Of a stretch of 64,000 bases of DNA, positions 25,842 through 35,384 are shown one piece after another. Numbering within the stretch: position 1 is the first letter of the stretch; each line of letters starts with the position of its first letter. Both the position numbers and the translations under genes were made by a program. The notes below the pieces were generated by a model. The model did not search any database. It saw only the letters and a list, made by a program, of their open reading frames with translations, and was not told where the DNA came from. The stretch lies in contig JBCBBJ010000011.1 in assembly GCA_038531745.1 (NCBI GenBank), forward strand, positions 1 through 64,000, written 5' to 3'. The DNA comes from CALLPQ01 sp038531745. GTDB taxonomy: Bacteria; Pseudomonadota; Alphaproteobacteria; Caulobacterales; Parvularculaceae.

Positions 25842-27647
25842 TTGGTCAGTGTGTTGAAAATGACGGCGATATACGCGCGATGGATGGCGGCCCGGTTGGT
25901 GTTGGGTGCCACGGCAATCTTGCTCGCCGGATGTGTGACACCGCGTGAACCCGTGCAAACGGTGACGGGCACTTACCTGTCCGGGCGTCTTGCGGCGCGG
26001 GTGAACGACACGAAGACGGCGGCGGAAAATTTTGCCATGGTCCAGTCGGTTGCCCCCGGTAATGGCGACCTTCGGTATGACACGTTTCTTTACCGATTGA
26101 TGAGCGGTGACCATGTTGGGGCGGTGACAACGGCGCGCCGTATTGAAAATGCTGCTTCTATTGCCAGCGTCAAAACCCCGGGCAGTCCGCTGGGCGGTAC
26201 TGTTCCGCCACTTGTTGCCATTACGCTCAGCGCCGATGATCTGTGTGCTGAACGCTTTGATGCTGCGCGCAAGCATTTGTCCCTGATCGAAGAAGGCTCG
26301 ATTTATCGCGCGTTGGTTTTCTTGCTACAGGGTTGGACAATTGCCGGGGATGATGGGCCAGCGCCTGGCATTGCGCATTTGAAAAACCCCCCGGCCGGTT
26401 TGTTCACAGGCTTTAGCCCGCTTCATATTGCCATGATGGCCGAAACGCTGGGCGATGATGCACAAGCGCGCGCCAGCTATCAGGTTTCGTTTTTTACGCT
26501 CGGTGGGCCCGTGGGGCGGCGAAAGTTTGCCGATTATTTGCTGACCGCCGGTGATGAAAAGGCGGCACGTGAAGCCAATACCCTCCTATTGCAACAGCGT
26601 GGCCCCATGCGCCGCATTGGCTTGCGCAATCTAGCAACCCTTGAAAAAAGCGGCCCCTCGGGAAAGGCCGCGCGCACCTCGGCGCAGGAGGGGGCCGCAA
26701 TCGCACTCTATACTTTTGGTGCCGCCATTGCGGAGCAGATTTATAATCAGCGGGAAAATGCAGAAGAAGCCGGATTTGAGTTGCGCCCGCCGGACCTGAC
26801 CCAACCGATGATTATGACCCAACTTGCATTGATGCTTGCTCCTGACCTCTACGAGGCGCAACGGTTTATCGGTACCCTGAACAATATCAACGGTGACTAT
26901 GACGCGGCGATTGCGGCGCTCTCGAAGATTCCGTCGTCATCAGCCTATTATGAGCAAGCGCAAATTGAGATCGCCAATGCTCACATCGCCAATGATGATG
27001 ATGCCGTGGCCATTGACGTTCTCGAAACACTCATCGCCCGTGACCGCGAGGCGCAGGAGGCGCCGCTGGTGCTTTCTGCCCTCTATGCGCGTGCAGAGGA
27101 TTATGAGAAGTCAGTGGCGGTACTTGACCCTGTTATTGCGGGGCTCGACGCCGAGACTTACCCGGAAAGCTGGCGCTTTTTTGTGTCGCGCGCAGACGCC
27201 TATCTGAAACGCGATCAGTGGGAGGCTGGGGAGGCCGATTTGAAAAAAGCCGTTGAGTTGGCCCCCGAAGAACCCACAACGCTTAACTATCTTGGCTATT
27301 CCTGGGCGGAGCGCGGTGTCAATCTTGATCAGGCATTCGATTTGCTGAAACAGGCAGTGGAAAAAGAACCACGGTCGGGGGCTATCATTGATTCTGTGGG
27401 CTGGGCTCATTATCAGCGTGGGAATTATAATGAGGCGCTGATCAATCTTGAAAAAGCTGTATCGCTAGAGCCCGATGACCCGACGCTTACTGATCATCTT
27501 GGTGATGTATACTGGGTTTTGGGCCGTCAGATTGAGGCTCGGTATGAATGGCGCCGCGCCCTAGCATTAGACCCTGATCCAGCCCTGAAACGTCAGTTGG
27601 ATGAAAAGCTCGTCTCCGGCCTGCCGGGCGAAACGGGCACAGATTAG
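25842..27647 (+). CDS. TPR-repeat outer-membrane lipoprotein
   Basis: This 601-aa protein has a lipoprotein signal with lipobox LLAGC (cysteine near residue 30). It is built mainly of helical repeats, the clearest TPR motifs lying at about 440-590 (for example SWRFFVSRADAYLKRDQWEAGEADLKKAVEL). The start is TTG at 25842 with AGGAG six bases before it. It ends 2 bp before the first possible ispE start and is likely co-transcribed with it, an order found in other alphaproteobacteria. It probably serves as a scaffold; the partner is unknown. Confidence 0.85.
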   Translation: MVSVLKMTAIYARWMAARLVLGATAILLAGCVTPREPVQTVTGTYLSGRLAARVNDTKTAAENFAMVQSVAPGNGDLRYDTFLYRLMSGDHVGAVTTARRIENAASIASVKTPGSPLGGTVPPLVAITLSADDLCAERFDAARKHLSLIEEGSIYRALVFLLQGWTIAGDDGPAPGIAHLKNPPAGLFTGFSPLHIAMMAETLGDDAQARASYQVSFFTLGGPVGRRKFADYLLTAGDEKAAREANTLLLQQRGPMRRIGLRNLATLEKSGPSGKAARTSAQEGAAIALYTFGAAIAEQIYNQRENAEEAGFELRPPDLTQPMIMTQLALMLAPDLYEAQRFIGTLNNINGDYDAAIAALSKIPSSSAYYEQAQIEIANAHIANDDDAVAIDVLETLIARDREAQEAPLVLSALYARAEDYEKSVAVLDPVIAGLDAETYPESWRFFVSRADAYLKRDQWEAGEADLKKAVELAPEEPTTLNYLGYSWAERGVNLDQAFDLLKQAVEKEPRSGAIIDSVGWAHYQRGNYNEALINLEKAVSLEPDDPTLTDHLGDVYWVLGRQIEARYEWRRALALDPDPALKRQLDEKLVSGLPGETGTD

Positions 27648-27658
27648 GCTTGCCAGGC

Positions 27659-28603
27659 ATGATAGAGGTTTTGGCGCCGGCAAAGGTCAATTTGTACTTG
27701 CATGTGGGCGACGTGCGGCCCGACGGGTTACACGCTCTGTCTAGCCTTTTTGTTTTTGCCGATGTGGGCGATATCATTTCGATTACGCCTACGACCGACG
27801 CTGGCGCTGCGGTGCCAATCCTCTCCATATCAGGCCCGTTTGCTGGCGTCTTGGAAGATTTTCCGTTGGCGGATAATCTTGTATTGAAAGCAGCCCGCGC
27901 GCTGTTGCGGTATGCGGCTGATACTGAACAAGTTGTGCACAGCATGCCCCGCCTGACCCTGGAAAAATCACTGCCAGTTGCGGCGGGTATTGGCGGCGGG
28001 TCCGCCGATGCGGCAGCTGCCCTGAGGGGGCTGCAGGATTTTTGGGCGCTTCATATTCCTGATACTGATTTGCATGCCCTTGCCTTTCAGCTTGGGGCTG
28101 ATGTGCCTGCCTGTCTTGTGGGTGATCCCATTTTTGTCACAGGCGCAGGAGAGAAAATCGTGCCCGCGCCCACGTTGCCGCCATTGAGTTTCTGTTTTGC
28201 GAACCCCAAGGTGCCAACGCCCACGGGGCCGATTTTTCGCGCTTTCGATGACGCCAATCCCAACCCGCGCGCGCCTGTGGGCATGCCGTCTAAAAACTTC
28301 GCCAGTGCAGACGCGTTTTTCGCAGGTCTTGCGCAAACGCGGAACGATCTACAGGTGCCCGCTATCGCCGCCGTTCCGGTGATAGGTGAGGTTGTCACCG
28401 CGATGACCGATCAACCGGGATGCCGGCTCGCGCGCATGTCGGGCAGCGGTGCAACAGTTTTTGGTTTGTTTACGGATCATCGCAACGCTGAGGCTGCCGC
28501 CGATCAGTTGGCCGCCCTTGGGTGGTGGACGGCTGCGGCAAGGCTTATGCAACAGACCGCCGCGGACACGGGGGCGGAGCACCCTGCGGATACCGGCGCA
28601 TGA
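27659..28603 (+). CDS. ispE: 4-diphosphocytidyl-2-C-methyl-D-erythritol kinase
   Basis: It is the GHMP kinase of the methylerythritol phosphate (MEP) isoprenoid pathway. The N-terminus IEVLAPAKVNLYLHV, the ATP loop PVAAGIGGGSADAAA (about 110-124), and the C-terminal RMSGSGATVFGLF are all present. I use the ATG at 27659 (about 314 aa) because the family begins here; a TTG three codons upstream is possible. The tail after residue 290 is a family-free extension rich in Ala and Thr. It is 20 bp before the glycosyltransferase. Confidence 0.95.
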   Translation: MIEVLAPAKVNLYLHVGDVRPDGLHALSSLFVFADVGDIISITPTTDAGAAVPILSISGPFAGVLEDFPLADNLVLKAARALLRYAADTEQVVHSMPRLTLEKSLPVAAGIGGGSADAAAALRGLQDFWALHIPDTDLHALAFQLGADVPACLVGDPIFVTGAGEKIVPAPTLPPLSFCFANPKVPTPTGPIFRAFDDANPNPRAPVGMPSKNFASADAFFAGLAQTRNDLQVPAIAAVPVIGEVVTAMTDQPGCRLARMSGSGATVFGLFTDHRNAEAAADQLAALGWWTAAARLMQQTAADTGAEHPADTGA

Positions 28604-28622
28604 TCATCGGGGTGACATTAGT

Positions 28623-29738
28623 ATGATCGCGCAAACGTCTACGCCACCGCTGCTTCTCCCGCCCATGCCGTTTTGGGGTATTGCGCTCTTTGTTGGGGGG
28701 CTGTGTCTTGTCCTTTGCCGCGTCTTTGCGGGCAAGGCGCTTTTGCCCGATATACCGAATAGCCGTTCAAGCCATGTGGCCGCCACCTCGCGTGCGGGCG
28801 GCCTTGCGATCATCATTGCCGTCTGTTCTGGCATCGTCGCGATTTCATTCATGAATACCGCGGGGGTCCTCGGGGAAACCCTGCTCGAAGGGGGGGAGGG
28901 TGATCATCTGCTTGATCTTCTGGCCCTGAGCTTGATTGCTGCAGGGTTCGGGCTTGTGGATGATCGATTTGGTCTTGGCCCGGCCGTAAAAGCGTTGGGG
29001 CAGGTTTTGCCCGCTATTTTCTTTACCCTGATGATTGCACCATTTACTAGCTTTCCGGTCCCGGGGCTGGGCGCCGTTGACCTTGGTTGGTTCGGCTATC
29101 CCGTCACCGTGCTTTGGATTGTCGGATTTATGAATGTCTATAATTTTATGGATGGCGCCAACGGGCTTGCCGGGGCGTGCGGGGCCATCCTCTGCCTGAT
29201 GATTGGCTTTGTGAGTGCGCCCCTGGGCCATGATGCCGTTTGTGCGGCGGGTCTTGTGACAGGTTTTGTCTTGCTTGGTTTTTTATGGGTCAATCTTGGC
29301 GAAGGGCGCATCTTTATGGGCGATGGGGGCAGTCAATCGGCGGCGTTTATGATCGCTGCGCTTGGTGTCATGCTCTGTGATCGTGAGGGTGGCGGCGTTG
29401 AAGTCCTGCCGGTGCTCTTCGTTCCAATGATGGCTCTTATCCTGATTGCCGATGTTGCCTTAACGCTTCTTATGCGGCTTCAGCGCGGGGAAAATATTTT
29501 TCAGGCACACCGTCAGCATACATATCAACGATTATTAGAAATAGGATGTCCCCATTGGGTGGTCGCACTGCTCTATGCGAGCGCCACGGCCGTAATGGCA
29601 TCCATCGCGCTTCTCGCGTTCAGCTGGTCACCGGGCCAGCAATGGCTCGTCATCGTGGCTACGTTTTCTGGATTTGCTGCATTCAGGCTTATTCTTAAAA
29701 TCAAGATTCGCCCGGTTTCCGCTAATCTGGGTCGATAG
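28623..29738 (+). CDS. Polyprenyl-phosphate sugar-phosphate transferase (WecA/WbpL-like)
   Basis: The 371-aa membrane protein has about ten hydrophobic segments. It carries the MraY/WecA signatures: DDRFGLGPAVK, NFMDGANGLAG, FMGDGGSQSAAF, and HRQHTYQRL. It transfers a sugar-1-phosphate to undecaprenyl phosphate to begin O-antigen or exopolysaccharide synthesis. The HRxHTYQRL loop is nearer WbpL than MraY. No glycan cluster is adjacent, so its polymer is unknown. The ATG at 28623 is in the right place for the first membrane helix. Confidence 0.88.
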   Translation: MIAQTSTPPLLLPPMPFWGIALFVGGLCLVLCRVFAGKALLPDIPNSRSSHVAATSRAGGLAIIIAVCSGIVAISFMNTAGVLGETLLEGGEGDHLLDLLALSLIAAGFGLVDDRFGLGPAVKALGQVLPAIFFTLMIAPFTSFPVPGLGAVDLGWFGYPVTVLWIVGFMNVYNFMDGANGLAGACGAILCLMIGFVSAPLGHDAVCAAGLVTGFVLLGFLWVNLGEGRIFMGDGGSQSAAFMIAALGVMLCDREGGGVEVLPVLFVPMMALILIADVALTLLMRLQRGENIFQAHRQHTYQRLLEIGCPHWVVALLYASATAVMASIALLAFSWSPGQQWLVIVATFSGFAAFRLILKIKIRPVSANLGR

Positions 29739-29761
29739 ACGATATAGGGTGGACTGATTAC

Positions 29762-30685
29762 TTATTGACCCTGATCGTTAGCAACGGCTTTTGCCTCTGC
29801 AATCGATTCGCGAAGACGATCCGGGTTAAAGCCTTCGACGATATCCACAAACCCGCCGTCGAGACTTGCGATAACAAAGGCGGGCGTACCGCCAGCACCG
29901 AACCCCTGGGCGAGGGTTGCCGTTTCGGTGAGGGCGCGGCCGCCATCTGTTTGCTTGATCGTCGCTTTCAATTTGCGCACGTCAAGCTTTGCCTGCTTGG
30001 CGATCTCAAAAACCCGCTCTTGCGTCAGGGTACCGTTGGCGTTCATGAGGGCAAAATGAAAGTCGAGATATTTGTCCTGCTCGCGCGCGGCCAAGGCGGC
30101 GAGGGCTGCAAACCGAGATTCCTTTTTTAGGATTGGATATTCGCGAAACGCAACAACAATACCCTCATCACGCTGGGCAAGCTCACGCACAAAGCCGGAG
30201 GCCCGCTTACAGTGGCCGCAATGATAATCGAAGAGTTCAACAACTGCCACACGCGCCTTGGCGCGGTTGAGGGCGGTCGTAAATCCATTACGATCATCGA
30301 GGAAGGCGGTAAGGCTGTCAAGCGCGTTCTCGCGCTGGGCAAGCTCTTGGCGATCCTGAAAAACCTCAAGCGCCTCGAAAAGAATTTCAGGGTGCGTAAG
30401 TAAAAAATCATAGACAATTGAGCGAATTTCCTCTGCCTGCTGACCATTAAACTCTGTCAGGTCAAGGTCTTCGCCTTCGCCAAAGACACCGTGATTGTGC
30501 CCTTCATGGCCGGGCGCTTCATTTCCCGGCCCGCCAGGCTTATTTTCCTGGCGCGCATCGTCATCCTTCGGCTGCGGCCCAATCTTTGCGGGCGGTTCCT
30601 GCCGGGCATTGCCATAACTGACGGCGAGTGCACCCGCAGCAAAGGCAGCGAGGAGAGCAATGGAAATGGTGAGGGATCTGGTCAT
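29762..30685 (-). CDS. DsbA-like thiol-disulfide protein
   Basis: The 307-aa protein has an N-terminal membrane segment (residues 5-23), a charged linker with HEGHNH (60-66), an N-terminal helical region, and a thioredoxin fold with Cys156-Gly-His-Cys159 and cis-proline in GGTPAF. It is an oxidoreductase or disulfide isomerase of the DsbA/ScsC kind in the periplasm. The gene lies 125 bp downstream of the M48 protease gene on the same strand. Confidence 0.9.
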   Translation of the reverse strand: MTRSLTISIALLAAFAAGALAVSYGNARQEPPAKIGPQPKDDDARQENKPGGPGNEAPGHEGHNHGVFGEGEDLDLTEFNGQQAEEIRSIVYDFLLTHPEILFEALEVFQDRQELAQRENALDSLTAFLDDRNGFTTALNRAKARVAVVELFDYHCGHCKRASGFVRELAQRDEGIVVAFREYPILKKESRFAALAALAAREQDKYLDFHFALMNANGTLTQERVFEIAKQAKLDVRKLKATIKQTDGGRALTETATLAQGFGAGGTPAFVIASLDGGFVDIVEGFNPDRLRESIAEAKAVANDQGQ

Positions 30686-30793
30686 GGGGTATCCTGACTA
30701 CATTGACGACCAGCCGATGGCGACGGGCCTGTGAAGCCACCGACGCTGGTTTTAATCGAATATCGAGAAATCATTTTACGCTGACAAATGACG

Positions 30794-30822
30794 CGAAAAA
30801 AGGGCGTTAATCAGCCTTTTTT
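30794..30822 (-). terminator. Terminator overlapping the M48 stop codon
   Basis: Read on the minus strand, the last codons AAA AAA GGC and the TGA stop form the left arm and loop of a stem completed by GCCCTTTTTT. The stem is about 9 bp and is followed by T-rich sequence. Termination would occur right after the stop codon. Confidence 0.7.
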
Positions 30823-32403
30823 GGCGGGGGCTTCGGGTAGCTCCAACGGCGCGTCATCATCTTCTTTTTCAGGCGTGTTGGGTGTTTCACCCGGAATCAG
30901 GATTTCGATAGGTTTATCATCGGCGTCATCCTCGCCCTGGCCATTTTTGTCGCGCTGACCGCGTTCTGGGGCGTCCGGTACCCGTTGTGGGCGCTGGCGT
31001 CGATTGCCACGTCCGCGGCGGTTCGTGGCGTTGGAAACGGCAACGATGATATCCCGCGCCTGCTGCCATTCGGGGGTGCCCCGCTCAAACCCGCGCAAAG
31101 CCCGTTGCGCAAATTGCACTGCCTGCACGGACCCGGCGTGATAATGCGATTCCGCGGTTGCCAGCAGCGCCATAGGCTCATTACCCAACGACCCATAGGC
31201 TCTGGCCAGCTCATGCCAGCCAAAGCCATTTTCCGGTTCCAATTGCAGAGCTGAGCGAAGAACCTTCACCGACTCTTCAAGATTGTCATTGGTCTCCGTG
31301 GCGAGTAGCGCCCGGCCAAGATTGACGCGTAACAGCGCCTTGGTGGGAGCGAGTTCCACCGACCGGCGATGGGGCTCCACCGCATCACCGACCCGGCCGA
31401 ATTCGAACAACATTTGACCTTTGAGTTCTTGGAAATAGGGATTGTCCGGATATTTTTCCAACAACGCATTAATCTCACGCAGGGCGCGTTCAAGGTCCGT
31501 ACCCCGATAAAACGCCACGGCGCGCGCATATCGTCCGGGGTCAGAAAGGTCGGAGGTGGGATATTCGCGCAGGGTGAATTTCGGTGCCTGGAGGAAGCCT
31601 TTAATTTTAGCCTGGATCATCCGTAGACGGCGAATTTCTTCTTCGCTGTCTTTGACATCAACATAAGGCGACGCGTTTACCCGTTTTTCCAAGGCTGTCA
31701 GACGCGCATTGGCCAGCGGGTGGGTCTGAAAATAGGGATTGATCCTGCGTGCAGTGATCACCTGCGAATTTCTGAGCTTGGCAAAAAACGAAACCAGACC
31801 CGCGCTAGAGCGACCGACGGCATTCATGTAGCTCACCGCTGCCTGGTCCGCGCTTGCCTCTTGGCCGCGGGTGTAGGCGAGGGCGTTCACGGTACCGATT
31901 TGCTGACCCAAACCGAGGAGGCCAATACCCGCCTCCGGCGCGCCGGCGGCGATAGCCCCGGCGGCGAGCACCAGCGATAACAGGATCGGCCGGGATGCCT
32001 TTGCATAGGCGTCGGCCCGGCGCGGTCCGTGGCCGCCGGCCATGTGGCCTGCCTCGTGGGCGATGACGCCTTCAATCTCATTGGGTGTGTCGGCACTGGT
32101 GATCGTGCCGGTAAACATCCCCATGGTCCGTCCCGACGCAAATGCGTTCACGGATGCATCGCCAATGATCAAAAATTCAATCGAGTTGGGGTCGAGCTTT
32201 GCGGCTTCAAAAATCTCGTAGGAATGGTCCCAAAGCCACTGTTCGATTTCCGCGTCGCGCAAGATGGTTTGCGCCGATGCTGGCGCAATGGCTGACAAAC
32301 TCATCCCGGTCGCACACACCGCTGCCAGCGCCCCATGGCCAAGCGCGCGCAGGCGTGTTCCCAACCACGAATGACGACGTCGCCGCAAAGACAATAAGGG
32401 CAT
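30811..32403 (-). CDS. M48 zinc metalloprotease with TPR domain (BepA-like)
   Basis: The 530-aa protein has a signal peptide (ending about residue 44), an M48 peptidase domain with zinc motif HEAGH (116-120) and the third ligand in GQEASADQAAV (about 182), then TPR-like helices (about 260-450), and a charged, disordered C-terminal tail. It resembles BepA/YfgC, an outer-membrane quality-control protease acting on LptD and BAM substrates. The gene is upstream of the DsbA-like gene. Confidence 0.9.
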   Translation of the reverse strand: MPLLSLRRRRHSWLGTRLRALGHGALAAVCATGMSLSAIAPASAQTILRDAEIEQWLWDHSYEIFEAAKLDPNSIEFLIIGDASVNAFASGRTMGMFTGTITSADTPNEIEGVIAHEAGHMAGGHGPRRADAYAKASRPILLSLVLAAGAIAAGAPEAGIGLLGLGQQIGTVNALAYTRGQEASADQAAVSYMNAVGRSSAGLVSFFAKLRNSQVITARRINPYFQTHPLANARLTALEKRVNASPYVDVKDSEEEIRRLRMIQAKIKGFLQAPKFTLREYPTSDLSDPGRYARAVAFYRGTDLERALREINALLEKYPDNPYFQELKGQMLFEFGRVGDAVEPHRRSVELAPTKALLRVNLGRALLATETNDNLEESVKVLRSALQLEPENGFGWHELARAYGSLGNEPMALLATAESHYHAGSVQAVQFAQRALRGFERGTPEWQQARDIIVAVSNATNRRGRGNRRQRPQRVPDAPERGQRDKNGQGEDDADDKPIEILIPGETPNTPEKEDDDAPLELPEAPAKKG

Positions 32404-32543
32404 GGGACCTCTCCCGTTCAGCGCCAGCTATCTGTAAGACGTATGTCGAACACTTCTCTGTCGCAAGCCTGCCAGAAAATGGTGCCGGAATTGTGACCCG
32501 GCACGCTTCTTGATCCCCGCAGATAGGTCACGAAACGGGGTAA

Positions 32544-35384
32544 TCAGCCGCCAAGGGCACGCTGCCACCAGCCTTTTTTCGCTTTGGCCTTTTTGGGTGT
32601 GTCAGTTGGCGGCGGTGCGCTGGCTGGTTTGGCCGGTGCGGTGCTCGTCATTGCGGGCTTAGGGGTAAATTCAGTAGCAGGCCTGGGAGCTTGCGCGGCA
32701 GGTGCGGCGGGTTTTGGGGCTGTGGTTGCCCCGTCGGCCTTGCCATTGCCATTTGCCGTGGCTGTCTCCGCTTTTGGCGCACTGCGGGTGCGGCGGCGTC
32801 GTTTTGGTTTTTCGACGTCGGCTGACCCGGTTTCTTCGGCCGATATCGCTGCCCCGTCCTCCGTGCCATCCGCAATTTCGGCGCCTTCTGAGACCTCGCT
32901 ACCCGATTGCGCATCGTCACCGCCACGGTTGCGGCGCCCGCCGCGTCGTCCGCGGCGGCGTCGTTTGCGTGGGTGATCGCTATTTTCATCAGCATGGTTT
33001 TGGTCAGGGCGATGGCTGTCGTCGGCTTCGTCCCCATCATCCGCTGCGGCAATGTTCTCCGATGGCTGATCGTCGGTGTGTTCATCGGTGCGGTCTTGCC
33101 CGTCGCGTCCCCCGCGCCGGCGGCGGCGCCGACGACGGCGTTTGCGGCCGTCGCCCTCGTCCCGGTCCTCGGTTTCGCGCTCGGCATTGTCTTCGTCCGA
33201 CACAACATCGTCCGTATGTGCCGTTTCAGCTTCTTCGTCCTCAACACCGTAGTCAGCCTGAATTGCGGCTGGCCGCGCTGGCATGGCGCGCGGTGCGCCA
33301 CGTCGTTCAATATCGTAAAGATCGCCCGCCTTTGCCGGATCGGATGTGATTTCGATATTCAGCGCATATTGCTCTTCAATCCGGTTCAACCAATTGCGTT
33401 TGTGATTGAGGATATAAAGCGCCACCTCCATGGAGGTTTTCGCAGCAATCACCGCCGCCCGGTTGCTGATCGCTTCGGCCTCAATGGCCCGGATAATCCG
33501 CAATGCCGCCATTTCGTGAGAACGTACAGCGCCGGATCCGCTACAAGTGGGGCAGGTTGAGGTGGTGCCATCAACAATACCCGAACGCCGCCGCTGACGT
33601 GACATTTCCAACAAGCCAAACCCCGAGATACGGCCCGTTTGTATCCGTGCACGATCATTTTTCAGCGATTCTTTTAGCCGTTTTTCGACGGCTCGATTGT
33701 TTCGTGATTCCTCCATATCAATGAAGTCGATCACAATCAGACCGGCAAGATCGCGTAGCTTGCATTGGCGCGCCACTTCACTTGCCGCTTCAAGATTGGT
33801 TTTCAGGGCGGTCGCTTCAATATTGCGTTCGCGTGTTGCCTTGCCGGAGTTCACATCAACGGCAATCAATGCCTCGGTCTGGTGGATAACGAGATAGCCG
33901 CCGGATTTCAGCCGAACGGTGGGCTGATACATGGCGTCAAGTTGTTGCTCCACATCAAAGTGAAGAAACAGCGGTGTGTTATCCTTATAGGGCTGCACAT
34001 GCTTGGCATGGGACGGCATGAGCATTTTCATGAAGTCTTTGGCTTCGCGATAACCGTCTTCGCCCTCCACAAGAACCCGCGTGATGTCCTTGTCGTAAAG
34101 ATCACGGATCGCCCGCTTGATCAGGCTTGCTTCTTCATAAATCAGACAGGGCGCCACCGACTTTAATGTCAGCTCACGGATGTTTTCCCAGAGCCGTATG
34201 AGATAATCATAGTCGCGTTTGATTTCTGTTTTGGTGCGTTTGGCTCCCGCCGTGCGAATAATCAAACCCATGCCCCGCGTCACATCAAGCGAGTTGACGA
34301 TCCGGCGTAACCGTTTGCGGTCCGTGGCGCTGGGGATTTTGCGCGAGATACCGCCGCCGCGCGCCGTATTGGGCATCAGGACACAATAGCGACCCGCCAG
34401 AGACAGATAGGAGGTCAGCGCCGCGCCCTTGGTGCCACGTTCTTCTTTCACAACTTGTACCAATAGGATTTGCCGCGCTTTGATGACCTCCTGGATTTTA
34501 TAGTTGCGCAGCAAGCGGGCGTGTTTCCGGCGAGCTTCTTTATACTGCTCATTCAGATCAGCGATTTTTTTGCGCTGGGCATTGGTCTCGCCATCATTTT
34601 CAAAATCATCATCGTTCAGGCTGATTTCCGGATTGCCATCGGCGGCGAGGGCAACCGCTAGATTTTGCGCGTCGCCGAGCGCTTCCTGATTGGCTTGGTC
34701 ATTATCATCGCCAGGTTCATCGACACTCTGCTCATCACTGTTGGTGCCTGCTTCTTTAGTGTCGCTAGCTGGGCGTTCATCGGATGCGTGCGCGCCGTCA
34801 TCGGTGTTTTCCTTTCCATCGTCTGACGCTTGAAGCATTTCAGGCGTGACGATTTCTTCTTCGCCGCCGCTGTCTTCAAGACTGCCTAACGTGGGCGTGT
34901 CGCTTGCGTCTTCCGCGTTTTCTTCGTCTGCGTCTTCATCTGGGGAATCGATATCGGTATCGCCCTCGTCCCCGTGAAAGCGGACCGTTTCGTCATCTTC
35001 ATCGCCGCTGTTTTCGGCTGTGCTCCCGGCGCCATCATCACTGTCGTCCTCGTCGCCGCGCTGATAGCGTTCCAGCTCATCGGCAATATCGGCGATTTCC
35101 TGTTCCGCGCGTTGCAGAACCTGACGATCGGAAACCGGGATCTGATAATAGTCGGGATGGATCTCGCTAAAAGCGAGGAAGCCATGGCGATTACCGCCAT
35201 ATTCCACGAATGCTGCCTGGAGCGATGGCTCCACCCTTGTGACACGGGCGAGATAGATATTACCGCGCAGAGGTTTTCGGGAAGAGGATTCAAAATCGAA
35301 GTCTTCGACTTTTTTTCCCTCAATGAGGGCGACGCGAATTTCCTCGTTCTGGGCCGCGTCGATTAGCATTTTCTTTGTCATCAA
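32544..35384 (-). CDS. rne: Ribonuclease E
   Basis: This is the main mRNA decay and rRNA processing endonuclease. In this 946-aa protein the N-terminal S1 domain is split by a Glu/Asp-rich insertion (about 110-265), as in other alphaproteobacteria. The catalytic part includes GLIIRTAGAKRTKTEI, ALIAVDVNSGKATRE, LAGLIVIDFIDME with the metal-binding acids, RISGFGLLEMSRQRRR, and the zinc-link CPTCSGSG. From about residue 690 it is an Arg/Glu-rich disordered scaffold. The gene is divergent from the amidase; a rne-amidase-PBP1A order is common in this class. Confidence 0.96.
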   Translation of the reverse strand: MMTKKMLIDAAQNEEIRVALIEGKKVEDFDFESSSRKPLRGNIYLARVTRVEPSLQAAFVEYGGNRHGFLAFSEIHPDYYQIPVSDRQVLQRAEQEIADIADELERYQRGDEDDSDDGAGSTAENSGDEDDETVRFHGDEGDTDIDSPDEDADEENAEDASDTPTLGSLEDSGGEEEIVTPEMLQASDDGKENTDDGAHASDERPASDTKEAGTNSDEQSVDEPGDDNDQANQEALGDAQNLAVALAADGNPEISLNDDDFENDGETNAQRKKIADLNEQYKEARRKHARLLRNYKIQEVIKARQILLVQVVKEERGTKGAALTSYLSLAGRYCVLMPNTARGGGISRKIPSATDRKRLRRIVNSLDVTRGMGLIIRTAGAKRTKTEIKRDYDYLIRLWENIRELTLKSVAPCLIYEEASLIKRAIRDLYDKDITRVLVEGEDGYREAKDFMKMLMPSHAKHVQPYKDNTPLFLHFDVEQQLDAMYQPTVRLKSGGYLVIHQTEALIAVDVNSGKATRERNIEATALKTNLEAASEVARQCKLRDLAGLIVIDFIDMEESRNNRAVEKRLKESLKNDRARIQTGRISGFGLLEMSRQRRRSGIVDGTTSTCPTCSGSGAVRSHEMAALRIIRAIEAEAISNRAAVIAAKTSMEVALYILNHKRNWLNRIEEQYALNIEITSDPAKAGDLYDIERRGAPRAMPARPAAIQADYGVEDEEAETAHTDDVVSDEDNAERETEDRDEGDGRKRRRRRRRRRGGRDGQDRTDEHTDDQPSENIAAADDGDEADDSHRPDQNHADENSDHPRKRRRRGRRGGRRNRGGDDAQSGSEVSEGAEIADGTEDGAAISAEETGSADVEKPKRRRRTRSAPKAETATANGNGKADGATTAPKPAAPAAQAPRPATEFTPKPAMTSTAPAKPASAPPPTDTPKKAKAKKGWWQRALGG

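Noticed and set aside
32648..33560. Several 200-codon plus- and minus-strand frames over the 3' part of rne
   Set aside because: They mirror the Arg/Glu-rich repeats of the RNase E tail in other frames and have low-complexity compositions.
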